Source: Wolfiporia cocos (lineage: Eukaryota; Basidiomycota; Agaricomycetes; Polyporales; Phaeolaceae). From it: 64,000 bases of DNA. The DNA is taken from the NCBI GenBank assembly GCA_029448655.1, contig JACCLO010000013.1, positions 2,294,001 through 2,358,000 of the forward strand. The letters are read 5' to 3'. The notes below the pieces were generated by a model, which worked only from the letters and a program-made list of their open reading frames with translations, made no database searches and was not told the DNA's origin. The position numbers and the translations under genes are program-made. Below, one piece after another: positions 25,458 to 37,400 of the stretch (its first letter is position 1; each line of letters begins with the position of its first letter).

Positions 25458-25894
25458 CTAAACTCTAATGCTGCACTCTAGTCATAACTCTAGAATCCAT
25501 GTTGCACTCTACACTCTATCATTGCACTCTACACTCTAGTGGTGACACACAATAACTCTATCTTTATGCTGATTACTCTAGTGCTGCACTGCAAATTAAT
25601 AAATGTACAGTCTAGCTGTCATATGGCATAAATGAACCATTGCCATTGATGTAGAGGAAAATGCTCACCGCTGACTCTTCTGTATGCTGCATCAACTGTG
25701 AGAACTCAATGCTGTGGCATGACAGCCACTTCTTAACCAGGACTAGGGGTGGCTATTGATGAGATATACATGTCAGTGCATATAAAGCTTGTGTACTCAT
25801 ATATACACTATGATACATGTCATATCCTGCAGGACTGCCACATCCACTGACAGAGGAGAGGGACTTGGAGGAGGAAGGGATTGAGGGATGCAGG

Positions 25895-26572
25895 TGTCAC
25901 AATCCTGTGACATCCAATGCTGAAGGATGCAAGTAGATAGTGGTGACCTAGAAACTACAGCCTAGGAAGCCAAGAAGTGTGCTGGTCTGGTTGTCGGCTC
26001 AAGCACATGTCTCATGCAGCAAAGAAGGTAGGAAAGTGGGGTCTAGCCCCATAAATGCATTGTTGAGTCTAGGGAAGTAAGTCCCTAGATGCTGCAGTTT
26101 ATATACATGGGAGTCCAGTACTACTGTGCATAGGTAAAGCCACCCTAAAGCAGGTGGTCTGTGCATAAGTGGCTACGTATAGCCCATGGTGCCATAAGGC
26201 ATCATAATGTGGTGCTACCCTAAAGATAGTGCAGATGATGTGATAATGACCCTATCTATGTAAGAATAGACCTGTGATGTCATAATGTTGTCAGTGATGA
26301 CACTATCTAGGTAAGGCTAGACTTGTGATGTCATAATGATGGAATGTGGGGCCTTGTAGACTAATTATAGTCCTGACCTCATAGATAAGAGATTGGGTCA
26401 CCTGACATGGTACCTGTGATGGTAACTGGTGCTGCTATCTAATCTGAGATTTAAGTAAGTCACATGACCCACTGACCTTCAGGTTGTTGGATCAACCCCA
26501 GCCATGTGCAATAAGTGTTATAGATGTGGTAAAAGGGAAAAATACTAGGTGTGCACAACTTTATTTGTGACA
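25895..26572 (-). mobile_element. Solo LTR-like element (TGTCACA family), TSD GCAGG
   Basis: 678 bp from TGTCACAATCC to TTTATTTGTGACA, with GCAGG at 25890-25894 and 26573-26577. It has a TTTATATACATG box and GGGGTCTAGCCCC-type short palindromes, read on the minus strand. Confidence 0.75.
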
Positions 26573-26896
26573 GCAGGCTGAAGACAAGTTGGAGTCTTGT
26601 GCTTCTGTTCATAACATCAGCAGTAGCCAGTCAAAGTCAAATAAGGATGGCATATACAGCTCCTTATAATTGTGATATTGGACTTGGCACAAAATATCAC
26701 GTATTTACATAATCCAATAACCTAATAATGGCATAGTCTTTTAACAGCTAGTCAGGTATCTGTCAGGAATATGCAGATTCTGAAGGGATTCTGATGCTAC
26801 TAGCATCTGCCCAGGATCCCTTCAGAATCTGCCCAGAATTGGTGATTCCAATGAGATTCTGAGGTGCCAGAAAACCAGCAGCTTCACGCAGTGCAA

Positions 26897-27818
26897 ATGA
26901 TGCATATATTTTCTAATCTTTAAAGGGTAACGTTAATATAGCAACAAGCGTAGAGTGTTGTGGTACAATGTAATTTTGCTAGCACTCTTTGACACAGAGA
27001 TTATGAGTGTTCATGAGAAAGTCAGCTCATCTGAACAAAATAAACTAACAGGCATGTATATCAGGTGCAACATGCAAGATAGTGAGTTATGGCATAGTGT
27101 GTGCAACACATGGGCTGGATTGAAGACATTCTAATATTATCCACTAAACACCCATCTGTCATGATCAAGTCCAAACATGAATCAAATACTCAAGAGCAGG
27201 CAAAGTTTTAGTGCCAGTGGGGCCAGTCGGCACTTCCTCGTGTGTGTTGTGCCTATCTACAATGTGTAGGCTGGTGGCACTAGATAATCTGAGCACAGAG
27301 TTACATACATGCCATGTAGTAAACTGGTACTGTTGCCAACAGAGTCCCATGTGTTGACACAAGCCACAATCTCAAACAAGAGCCAGGGGAATAGTAATTG
27401 CATGAAGGCATATTCCTGGTCTGGGGCTCGCAGGCCAGTATATATGCTCTACAAGTGTTTGTACATGTTATGCTGTGTGGCTGGTAATGGCTGTGTCCAT
27501 GGTAGTGTAGCTCAAACGTAGAGTCTACATATGATTGTACAGTGACTGGATCGTGATTGAGAGATTAGATTATGTGGTTACACCAAAGGTCTGGTTAGGG
27601 TTTAGCACATGACTAGGGTTACTATATAAGGAATGGCCACTAAGATAAGATAAGATAATATAATATATGATATGATATGATAAGGGAACTTGTCAGTGCT
27701 GACTAGTGTATGTCTGAGGCAATGAAATTGGCCTGAGACATGTGTATCGCTGTAGCTGTAGCATCAAGGGGCCTTCTTCCTTTGATATGCTATATATATG
27801 TTCCTGCTCAGCTTAATG
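26897..27818. other. Intergenic, nothing recognised
   Basis: AT-rich sequence without a convincing gene. A stretch near 27430-27500 (TTTGTACATGTTATG) resembles one near 43195, suggesting a shared repeat. Confidence 0.35.
27641..27685. repeat. GATAA/GATAT microsatellite
   Basis: A tandem run of AAGATAAGATAAGATAA followed by TGATATGATATGATA. Confidence 0.8.
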
Positions 27819-27880
27819 TAGTAATGTGCAAAGCCCACCTCAGCTCAAAGCCCAGGGCTTGGGCCCAGTGAAGGGCTTGG

Positions 27881-28558
27881 TGTCACAAATTGATTTCCTT
27901 CTACTCATAACATCTCTAATCTTCCTCAAGCCATCCTTAGGTCTTCAGTAAGGTTGGCATAATAGCCAAGAGTCTTGGGATGTGGCATCACAATCCAAGA
28001 AGTGGGCCCTAAGGCCAGTGGAGGCATGCAGGAAGAGAAATAGAAGTGGATCAGTTGCCCATCCAAGGTTCAGGTGGACGTCCAATATCTTAGAGCTGGG
28101 GAGTATCCCCAGCAATGGTCAGTATATATTGAGGGGTACTACCCCTGACATAGGTCTATGTCATCTATGCATGTACAATATCTGTAAGCTAATACCATAT
28201 GTAAAGGTCTACGGGAATAACATATGTAAGCATGTACTATGAACAAAGGATCTGTGAGTATAGTGAAAGGATCTGCAATGCTCTGCAAGGATCTGTGGGA
28301 AGGCTTCTAGCAGTCCCCCTACTTGGTAGCACAGATCATAGTAGCTACTAGATCCTTCTAATGGATCCTAGTGACCGATGGGTCTAGATCTTGCTGTGGC
28401 CCTTGGTACATGTCAACCTACTGTTAAGACCTTCGGCGCTTACGTTGTGGCTTAATTCCCACGGGCTGTGGCGGATTTGTCCAGAGGTGTGGCACGACTT
28501 GTACAATGAAGTTATAAAATCGGGAAAAATAGGTGATAACCCCAGAAAATCTGTGACA
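27881..28558 (-). mobile_element. Solo LTR-like element (TGTCACA family), TSD CTTGG
   Basis: 678 bp from TGTCACAAATTG to AAAATCTGTGACA, with CTTGG at 27876-27880 and 28559-28563. It contains GGGGAGTATCCCC and TATATAT motifs as in sister copies. It lies inside the hAT-like element. Confidence 0.75.
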
Positions 28559-28905
28559 CTTGGGCTCAGCAAAATGTCAGGCTGGGCCCTCCCTGATGGC
28601 TCAGGCAAGCTCAGGTCCAGCTCAGGCTCAGGCCAGGGCCTATGGGCAATCAGGAAGGACCTCAAAATTAACAGATTGTACAGCTCAAAATGGCAGCACA
28701 ACACATTCAGAATGCATATATGTCTGCTATTCATTGTTATTCTGATCTACAAGTGCTTTTACAGCTGCTCATGACACTGACAGAAAATTCAGGTCTCAAT
28801 AACAATCCCGATTGCAACCCCGATCGCAATAGTTACGAAGTTCTGCACCGGTCACAAGGTTGTTGAGATTATTTAATATGAAAGTATGCAAAATCCTGTA
28901 CCAAG

Positions 28906-29871
28906 CACCGGGGGCATTATCTAATGACTAAGGCTCCAACCATATAATGTATATACCATGTATACATGGTTTTTTATATATACTATATACATATATTTAC
29001 ATGTGGCCGAGTACATGGTATATACATGGTATATTATATGGTATATGGTTGTTGTGACTGCATTCATATTAGACCCTCAATTGATGATTTGAATAGTGTA
29101 TCTGAACTAGTTATGTGTCTTACAGAATGTACAGTGCAGTGGTGATATGAGATTTGGACAATCTGGTGGCTGCCACGCAAATGCAAAGATGTCAAGACAT
29201 AATTCACATGCTTTGCTTACCCTCTCATTGGTGGAAGGTAAGATCAGATTTATGTTTATGCTATATATCATCCTACATAGTGATTGCATCATGCATTAGA
29301 CTCATGCATACAAGTTTTCCACTACCTCACACATTGTGCACAACTCCTAAGCCATTCCTGCTACTAGTGTGGTTGTTGAATGTTGAACACCGGTTTCTTT
29401 CCTCACATCAGCCAAGTGCTGATACCTGTAGCATGTCATTAAAGGAAGAGACAATCTCCATAGCCATATGAGTAAAGCAATGGCAATGCCAAGATGTCTA
29501 AGAATTTACCGTCCAAAAACCATGTAAACCATGTATATACTATGTATATACTATGTATATACCATATACCATATATTTACCGATTTTCTGTACATGTATA
29601 TTATATGGTTGGAGCCTTACTAATGACTTTGTCGGAAACATGTTGGTATCATTTGAATAAGTGATCAAATGTGAACATAATGCATTGATTGCTTATATAA
29701 TCTTTTCATTAGATAATGTCCCCAGTGTCTGGATCTTTACGCAGCCCATGGCTAGCTGAGATCCTGTGTTTCTTATGATGTTATCAGCCAATGCATTATG
29801 TTTGCATTTGATCACTTATTCAAATGATACCAACATGTTTCCGACAAAGTCATTAGATAATGCCCCCGGTG
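28906..29871. mobile_element. Palindromic MITE with 67-bp terminal inverted repeats
   Basis: Left end CACCGGGGGCATTATC and right end GATAATGCCCCCGGTG continue inward as an inverted repeat (GTCGGAAACATGTTGG, TTGAATAAGTGATCAAATG) once the 691-bp MITE at 28929-29619 is removed. TSD uncertain (AAG / AAA at most). No coding capacity. Confidence 0.75.
28929..29619 (+). mobile_element. MITE with TAAGGCTCCAACC ends, TSD CTAATGAC
   Basis: 691 bp. Ends TAAGGCTCCAACCATATAAT and ATATGGTTGGAGCCTTA, with the 8-bp CTAATGAC at 28921-28928 and 29620-29627. The terminal 100 bp are TATATAC/CATGG-rich. An internal open frame of 105 codons (29154-29471, starting MDNLVAATQMQRCQD) is also present in the second copy at 58599. 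An 8-bp TSD suggests a hAT-mobilised element. Confidence 0.85.
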
Positions 29872-30038
29872 AAAGGGTCTACTTTCGCTCATTACAACAA
29901 AGCTACAATTGCGCGCCTAAAGCCGCCGGCTCACGATCCAAGCCGGGCCCTGAGCCGCCCCCGAGGCCCGGCTTAATTCGGCTCGGCCAGGCCCGGCTCA
30001 CGGCTTTGAGCCGGGCTTTGCACATCACTAGCATAATG

Positions 30039-31596
30039 ACTCTTACTGCTCTACATAATGTCGCTGTAGGCATAACACCGCGGTAGCGGGTAGTATGGAC
30101 CGCTGCGCAGAATCAATTGGTATCAGCACGTCACCAACACGCAGGCGCGAACGCTCGTATCTGTCAATGGGAATGAACAAACCGTAGCACTTGGCTCACG
30201 GTGGAGAACTTCTCTGCTTGCAGATCTCAGCAGGCCTGTAATATCTCAAAGCAATGACACACAGCATATTTCTCGTCCTACCGCCCAATCAGCAAAATCT
30301 TCGCTCTACTCAACTTGTGACCAGCGATCTCGTAACCCCCAATTCTGCTCTTCGATCAACCGACGCATGTGACTCATCTTCGTGGTCTTATCAGGTGAGT
30401 AGAACGCAGATGCACTTGTTACTTTGTAGATCGACGGCTCAGTTGTTGCCGACATTAACGAGAGATGAAAGCCAATAATAGAGTAGCCTCGGCCACCTCG
30501 CATGTACACTTATATCTCCATCGTCATCATCAATAATGCAGTTCACTGAGGATAGATTTCCACAGATACGAATGATGGAAACGCTGCATATAGAACGAGC
30601 ATCCGAAGAGCCTAGGGATGGCGCTACGTATGTGCTCCGCAGTTAGGGCCAGGCCACGTGAAGTTCACAATTGAGTGTGCAGCTGAGAGATGGCGTCTGG
30701 AACTCGATCGTCACAATAGTTCCGCATGTGTGCTGATGGCCACAAACGGGATTGTAAAGTCGAATGATCGATACTGAGCCACTCAGAGCCGTTGAAGTCC
30801 AATCGATTGCGACCTGCACGCCGATCATCATTTGGCGCTCTGGAATGCTTGTGCTTCAATGCCGCCGCATTCAACATGTATGCCCTCATGGGTATCCGTG
30901 CTGTAGACAGTTAGCCAGTCTTAATGCGTTGCACCTGATTTTGACAGATACTCACCTTCTGCCGTTGCCATATACTCACATGACCGGCGCGGCCCACACT
31001 ACACATGGACATCGTACACCTGGACATGGCCTAGCGCAAGCTCGGCAGCTGTTATCTCGCGCCAAGCTGGAGAACCAGTCATACATCATCTCTCCATATC
31101 GACCCAGCAAACTCTACAGGTCTCTTGACTCAACCTTGACCAGGCACGGGCACCCTATTTCCCCGCAATCGAGCCGCGTGTCCGTGCGAATGCCCCCGCA
31201 TCAAATGCAGTGTACAACTGGGGTAGTCTCGGATGCAAACGCGGAGCACGTACGAAACATCTCTGCAAAGTGGTTTGTCGTCCTTGAGGGTACATAAGCC
31301 TGGAGAATATGTGTGCCCTTCCTTGCGCATTCTCGCGTCTCCATCCGCTCCATTTACGCAGCACACTGCCACACAGACGCCATGGCAAGAGGGGTTTGTT
31401 GGCGACTCAGCGACTTATTCTGGAGCTGACTATGCTTTGGTCGTACAGTATAGCGCCAGAATCGCATCGAACCCCGTGCGTTCCTCGCGTTCAATATGAT
31501 TATTACGTCAATTGAAAATTATTATCATTGACAGTATATTGTCGGTACGTCCTCATACTATATGTGAGCATGTATCCTCCGTATAATGTCATACAG
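30039..31596. other. Unassigned region upstream of the transporter
   Basis: Several frames of 60-177 codons overlap on both strands (30764-31297 plus and 31155-31388 minus are the longest). None shows a recognised domain. The promoter and the first exon(s) of the sugar transporter probably lie near its right end. Confidence 0.35.
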
Positions 31597-34070
31597 GCTC
31601 GTTCGCATGCATTGGCGGGGGCTTGTTCGGTCTTGACATCTCCTCGATGTCTGGGGTGCTCAATGTGCGTCCACCTGCTGTCAGATTCCCCAACTAGTAT
31701 ACCGTCAGCTAATTTTCAATTCTCAACTACCATCTCGTGTATGTCCTATTCACGTATTAACCGCGACGACACTACATGTGTTATATACTCGTACCCGATC
31801 TCTAAGAACCCCTCATATGCCACCACATTCGCGAACCCCTCCTCCTCGGCGCAGGGTGGCATCGTTGCCTCAATGCCCGCAGGCTCCTTCTTGGGTGCGC
31901 TTCTTGTCGGCCGGCTCGCGGACCGCATCGGGCGAAAGTGGACAGTCATCCTGAGTGGGTGGGTATGGGTCGTGGGATGTGTACTGCAGTGTGCGAGCGT
32001 GGTGAGTGCTAGACTATGTACAGGAGCGGCGTCACATAGAACGTTGCCGATCTATATATATAACGTGCTAAATCCGGCTACCCGTCGCAGGATCGCGGGA
32101 TGTTGGTTGTAGGACGCGTGGTTGCTGGAATTGCAGTCGGAATCGCCTCGGCTGTCGTCCCCATTTACCAGAGCGAGGTCACTGCTCCTTCTATCCGTGG
32201 ACGTCTTGTTTCGATGCAGCAGTGGTGAGTGATATAGATGTCCGAGTTTCTCCGGTTTGTCAAACTGGCTTCCATACCGTCGTCATATTGCTCTCAATCT
32301 GCTGACCTTGGTTGCTCATCCGCTTCTTCCACACAGGGCTACGACATGGGGGATTCTTTTCCAGTATCTTGTTCAGTTCGGATGTTCATACATCAACGGC
32401 GCTGCAAGCTTTCGCATTCCATGGGGTTTACAGATGATACCCGCCATTATTCTCTCCCTAGGAATGCTCGCATTCCCTGAGGTTGGTATGATCACCACAT
32501 AACTCTCATTTTGGAAGGTCGATATGTTGATATTGCCTTTAGAGTCCACGGTGGCTCGTAGACCATAATCAGTACGTGCTTTCTAGATGAGCTCTTTTCC
32601 TGGAATTTTACGGCAGGATTCACTACCTCCATAGCCCTGCCGATGCTCTCATGGTTCTTGCGGACCTTCATGGAGGCGGAGACACAAACGCTCCATTAGT
32701 TCAGCTTGAATATGCCGAGATCATAGAACAGGTTGCCGCCGATCGTGAACTGGCTGCCTCATCTCGTGGCTGGATTGATCTTCTCGCCAGCGGCGTACGA
32801 AGACGTGTTGTGCTTGGCTGCTCACTGCAGATGTGGAGTCAGCTCACGGGCATGAACGTCATGATGTGCGTTGATCCGATGCATTCCGCGTATAAATTGG
32901 GCTAACGCATCAACAAGGTACTACATCATATACGTGTTCGAGGGCGCGGGCTTAACAGGGAGACGCGGGAACCTGATCGCAGACTCCGTGCAGTATGTAT
33001 TGAATGTTGTCTTGACGAGTGTGTATTTTTCAAGAAATCGAGTCATACGCGGAAATCTAACTTCAACACTCTTACTCGCTCGGCGCGATTTCTGGGTAGT
33101 CCCTGCAATCATATACATCGATAGATGGGGGCGCCGGCCTATGCTTCTTGCAGGCACCATGCTCATGGGCTTTTGGCTCATGCTTGTTGGTGGACTCCAG
33201 GGTCGATATGGGCACTGGGGCACTGTAGCAGGCTCTGATTCACGTACGCATCCTCCGTATTTCTCCATGCCTATGCATACCGATAAAGGATGTGGTGCAA
33301 AGCGGTATGGGTGATTACGGGTAATGACCACGCGACAAAGGCTATTATTGTCTGCTCGTATTTATTTGTATGCAGGTGAGTCGTCTAAGCGTTCATTACC
33401 ATTCAACACTTACTGTATGCTTAGTTTCGCTATTACGATGGGCCCGGTACGCTTCGCGTCGACATCATACTTGTGAGTTCGCGCTGACGCACAACTGCAC
33501 CTGTAGGTATCCTGGACGTATCCCGCAGAGATATTCCCAATGCGCGTGCGTGCGAAGGCTGTTTCTCTCTCGACTGGTCAGCCCTCGTCATTGTGTATTT
33601 ATGTATCGCATTCAAACATTGCACGTAGCTGTCAACTGGGCATTCAATTTTGCGCTCGCATATGCAGTGCCTCCCGGGCTAGCGTCTATCGCATACAAGA
33701 CGTACTTCATCTTTGGAACATTCAACTTCGCCGTATGTCCTCTACTCTATATTTCGTAGCCTGATACATCTTGCGCTTATAACTACATACCTACAGGCAT
33801 TCATACATTTCTTCTTCTGCTTCCCCGAGACTGCTCAACGCTCACTTGAGGAGATTGAAGATGTGTTTGCTCAAGGGCATTCATACACGGCGTGGCTTGT
33901 TACTCGGGATGTCGGACGCAAGGATGCAAATAATGCACAGAACATGCATACGAATGTTGATCATAAGGTCTGTTTCATATGTCCAGTTCACAGTGATGAT
34001 GTGATCGTTTTATGCATGTGCGCAGGTGGAAATCCGAGAACATGAAGTCTCGCTCGAGGAGAAGGCGTAA
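31597..34070 (+). CDS. MFS sugar transporter (sugar porter family)
   Basis: Exon-by-exon reading gives a 12-TM sugar porter. IGGGLFGLDISSMSGVLN (TM1, after an intron ending ATACAG) is followed by SSAQGGIVASMPAGSFLGAL and the loop motif GRLADRIGRK near 31900. Next come VGRVVAGIAVGIASAVVPIY and QSEVTAPSIRGRLVSMQQW (32100-32225), an SPRW segment, and LQMWSQLTGMNVM. IYIDRWGRRPMLLAGT (33110-33165), TYPAEIFPMRVRAKAVSLS (33510-33570), and FFFCFPETAQRSLEEIEDVF follow. The end is VEIREHEVSLEEKA at the stop 34068-34070. Exons are short and separated by introns of about 50-110 nt (GTGAGT after MQQW, for example). PESPRW, RxGRR and PETxxxxLEEI are sugar-porter signatures. It imports a hexose or similar sugar at the plasma membrane; the substrate is not readable. 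The start codon lies upstream of 31597 and was not identified. Confidence 0.85.
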
Positions 34071-36499
34071 TGACATGAGAAGCGTGCTTGGTATAGCTTT
34101 CACCTCCCGTTTTGCCTGATTATGAATTTTTAATGTGTGCGGAAGGCATCGCTTCGCTATGTGCATAGCATATAGCAAGATCTCGCTAACTTTCGGATGT
34201 TACTTTAACTTTGAAGTGAAGATGGGTAGCCGTCGAAGATTCTGCAGTTGATGACCATCTTCATACTCTGTACATGAATCATGAACCAGTTCAACCTGAA
34301 CTGTATTACATTTGTATACAGCTCGAAGTGATGCGACTTGTCATTGACCTCATGTTTAATCGCCACCAACATCACCGCCTATCTGGCAGCATTAAGGCTG
34401 CTAATCAAATTTACAGCTAACACCGCTTTATAAAATTTCAATATCATTGGCAGTGTCTTCTTTTTGTCATAGTATTGCTTCTGATATATAGTTCGCTCTG
34501 CACTGGTTAGCGTCGTCTAGAATTTCTCGAGTCGATCTCGGATATCATGCTAACGGTTGCAGGAATTGTCCACTAGGGACGATCCCCCAACTTTCCCTCA
34601 ACATGCATGAGCTGCTGGAATTTGTGTAATCCTCAAACCATATAGATGCTCCAGAGAACATACTGCAGAGTCAAAAATGTGTCGTGTGGGCATAGCGCTC
34701 GAAGGTACAAGAGGCGGGCTCGGAAAGAGAGGATTCAAGGACACGATCGACAGTAGACAACCACAAAACGACGCAAGCAGTTCTGTATAGTGAAGAATCA
34801 CTTAGATCGATGCAAATGAGAATCAGTATGAGCAGCATGCTGGGCAGGAACTCAAGTTATTGTTGTCGGTCAAAATAGAATAAATGTAAATGTTTACTGG
34901 GTGTTAAATGTACGCCGAATATTCTAGGCATTTGACATTCAAGGGAGAGGTGGAAGTGAGAGGAGATAAAAGTTTGGAAATGGGTAGCGGAGAGAATGCG
35001 TAGCGTACATGTTAGACGTCGATTAGATCAAGCTAGAAGATGGCAGCGTTCTGATTAGTGCGCCATTGAGCGCAATACAGGTAGAGGAATTGAGAAATGG
35101 AGATTTTCGATCAGTATGGTAATAATTGTCGAGGAAGTCCATCAAGACACCTGCTTGGCTGTACGTAGGTTCACCGGTCATCGTTTTGCGTTTCGACAGC
35201 GAGTGGCGGCAAGTGTGGCTGGTGGCTGAGCTTCCAAATATGGTATTTGCGGCTGATCGCGTCGCGATCGCAGCTCGACAGACTTGCATGGCTTACACCT
35301 GTGGAGTCTCAAGTCTAGTACGTAGCATAACATTTAAGTCTTTCCTGCGACCTAACAGCGATAATTGTACTTGCGCAGGCTGTGGATGTCTTCACAGATG
35401 ATTCGGTCACGCGGGCAATGGTCCGCTCATTCGCTTCCAGCTGTTGGCGATTCAACATAATAGCATGGTACAGAGCAGTTGCATCCAACAAAAAATTGTT
35501 CTGAGGGCAACAGACTGAGTAGCATCAGGGACTCAGCAGAGGCCAGTTACCCCCCGAAGGAGGCAAGCGAACAGAGTTAGCATACTACTAGCTCCATTTG
35601 AAGTACATTCAAAGAGACCAACGAGACAGTGCAAGAGAGTACATAGATAGATAGAGGGGCCGTTCAAGGAGAGACGCTGACCAAGGAGAGACTGGGAGAC
35701 GAGGCGACGAGCAGTGCAGAGGAAGACATGGGAGAGCATGGCAGCATGTCTCGTCTCAAATAGGGTAACCAATTCGTGAGCACTGCAGTTGGATGCTGCA
35801 GGACTGCATCACGCGCGTGTGGGAGGCTGTAGAGCACGCTGCCGCTGGGGATATGTAGGACAGTCAGCGGTGTGCTGGCAGTCAGACCCATGCATGCGTC
35901 GACACCAGTGGCAGACATGTTGGGCGGGTCAAAGCTTGACCCTTTGATGCAGGTGGTATACCACATGTGGCTACTCACCGTGATTCACTCGGACCGCAGC
36001 TGCATCCACCGGCAATGGCAATGTATGGGAGCGATGAGACGAGCAGGTGGCCGTTGTCAGTGGAGAGCCCACGCTGACGATCCCCACGCCGAGCATAACA
36101 GTATTCAGCATGCCCACCGGCCACAATGGGCGCCCTCGCACTCGCCGGCCACTCCAGGTGATGTGATCAGGGCACATCACGAAGGCGAGCATGCGATAGA
36201 GCAAAGCTGGCCGAAGCCCATCATCTCCTCGCTGCCCCGCACTGCAGGGAAAGCGAATCAGACGATGGCCCTAAATGAGGAGTTTGCTGGAATCGATCGT
36301 GTCACGTACTGACCCCGCACGCCGGTGAGAGTCTGGGAACTCTGCGGGGATGCCGCCAGAGGCCCGTTCTCGGCGGTGCGACATTACCGAGTACAGCCTT
36401 GGAGCAACACTTTGTGTCAGTCTGCACAAGGGTCGCTATTCGGTCGACACCTGCAAGATCCCGGTCGTTATCAGTACTACCACGCCAAGGCGCCGAGAC
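34071..36499. other. Intergenic, nothing recognised
   Basis: 2.4 kb without a recognisable gene. Frames at 35023-35401 and 35664-36312 are shadows of each other on both strands with no family match. The right end passes gradually into the repeated X block. Confidence 0.35.
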
Positions 36500-37400
36500 C
36501 ACATCGCCAATGCGCAGGCCATTAGGGTCCGCCACACACGCCACATCAGCTCCAGCGCGCATCCGCGAGTCCATAAGCCCAGTGCCGCAGGATGGGTGCG
36601 GCCGTGTTCGCATCTGACCCAATGTGTGCATTGCGCTGGACTTGGGGGAGTTGTCTGCGGCGTGAGCAATGCGTACAGCGCGCTGGGAGTTTCCATGGAC
36701 GTGAATACATATCTCGTTCGCACCGTCGGACGGCGACGCGCTGGATATCCGGATTGCGCGAGGCGTTATGCGCGATTTACTCATAATGATGCAGCGGCAA
36801 TCATCAGCGCAGCCTTAAGCTTGATCGGACTTGCTGTGGCACGGTAGCAATTACTGTACTGCGATTAGTCCTTCGATGCACCACACGTGCGTACACAGCA
36901 TTGCCATCGCCGGTGGGACAGCGCTGCTGCACAGCTCGCTATAGGCTTACGCCGGCTTTGTAACCACCAAGGTTTCTGTGGGGCCCCACCGCAGCTCGAC
37001 CAGTTCAATCATATGCGCGACGGTACAGGTGAGCTGACCAGACTATGCTGTCCGCGAAACAGGCCACTCCGGCTCACAGGATGACAATGCACAGGGAGCA
37101 CCTTGTGGCCGGCGCAGCGATAAAAACGAGAGACGTCTGGGCTACTCATGAAATGGTGGCGTGTGGGTCACAGGACGCGCGCGCGGAGCTGCCACCGTCG
37201 GCGACAAACAGAAACAAAGGCTGGTGGCCGCGGCAGGGTGGCGACACAGCAGCGTCGGTGGATAGCCCGGTACCTGGGCGTCGCCTGCAGGAGCAGTGCG
37301 GGCTCTGCAACTTGGCCCTGCACGGCGTTACCTTGCCGATTTGTGGCCTCAATTCGGAGCGATGGCGGGTGCCACTGGGACTTCCCGATCGGGGTAGTTG
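36500..37400. repeat. X block, copy of 52450-53230 in inverse orientation
   Basis: It shares GTCGGACGGCGACGCGCTG, GAGCTGACCAG, TATGCTGTCCGCGAA and TCGCCGATTTGTGGCCTC with the right-hand copy. No protein frame is shared convincingly. In the right copy the block lies directly beyond the CRN promoter-side Y block; here it lies beyond the 3' end of a CRN gene. Confidence 0.7.

Larger units (their letters stand above)
23582..25612. mobile_element. Large palindromic foldback element with two LTRs in its arms
   Basis: The outer ends GACTGTACATTTATTAATTT (23582) and its complement (to 25612) begin arms rich in repeated AGAGTGCAACA / GAGTTTAGA words. The arms run inward to GTGCCTATGTATGCAATAATG at 24702 and the complement from 24753, leaving a 50-bp loop. 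The left arm is interrupted by an LTR at 23934-24641 and the right arm by an LTR at 25016-25457; without them each arm is about 410 bp. No protein is encoded and no clear TSD was found. Confidence 0.75.
20047..26893. mobile_element. CACTA-like transposon, about 6.8 kb, heavily nested
   Basis: The ends are inverted: left CGCTGCGTGAA.., right (reverse complement) CACTGCGTGAAG... Both are followed by TCTGGCACC and by multiple subterminal CAGAATC / GATTCTG words in both orientations. The 3-bp CAA flanks both sides (20044-20046 and 26894-26896). CACTG ends, subterminal repeats and a 3-bp TSD suit the CACTA/EnSpm superfamily. No CACTA transposase is seen. Inside lie a Tc1 transposase relic, five LTR-like elements and a foldback element, so the original element was much shorter. 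Confidence 0.6.
27819..30030. mobile_element. hAT-like element, 2.2 kb with three nested insertions
   Basis: The ends match as an inverted repeat: TAGTAATGTGCAAAGCCC on the left and GGGCTTTGCACATCACTA on the right. Flanks are GCTTAATG (27811-27818) and GCATAATG (30031-30038), an 8-bp TSD with one mismatch. Subterminal blocks are rich in GGGCC/CTCAGGC words like the related elements at 6580 and 39542. Removing the LTR at 27881-28558 and the MITE pair at 28906-29871 leaves about 0.56 kb. It encodes no transposase. Confidence 0.8.

Noticed and set aside
27641..27685. A cluster of GATA-factor binding sites
   Set aside because: It is a GATAA/GATAT tandem microsatellite with no adjacent gene.
6580..30030. 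One giant hAT element using the left end at 6580 and the right end at 30030
   Set aside because: The 8-bp flanks do not match, and the 30030 end pairs with 27819 with a near-exact TSD. The 6580 copy is simply truncated.
30764..31297. A 177-codon plus-strand gene
   Set aside because: No domain, compositional bias or splice pattern supports it, and equally long frames exist on the other strand.
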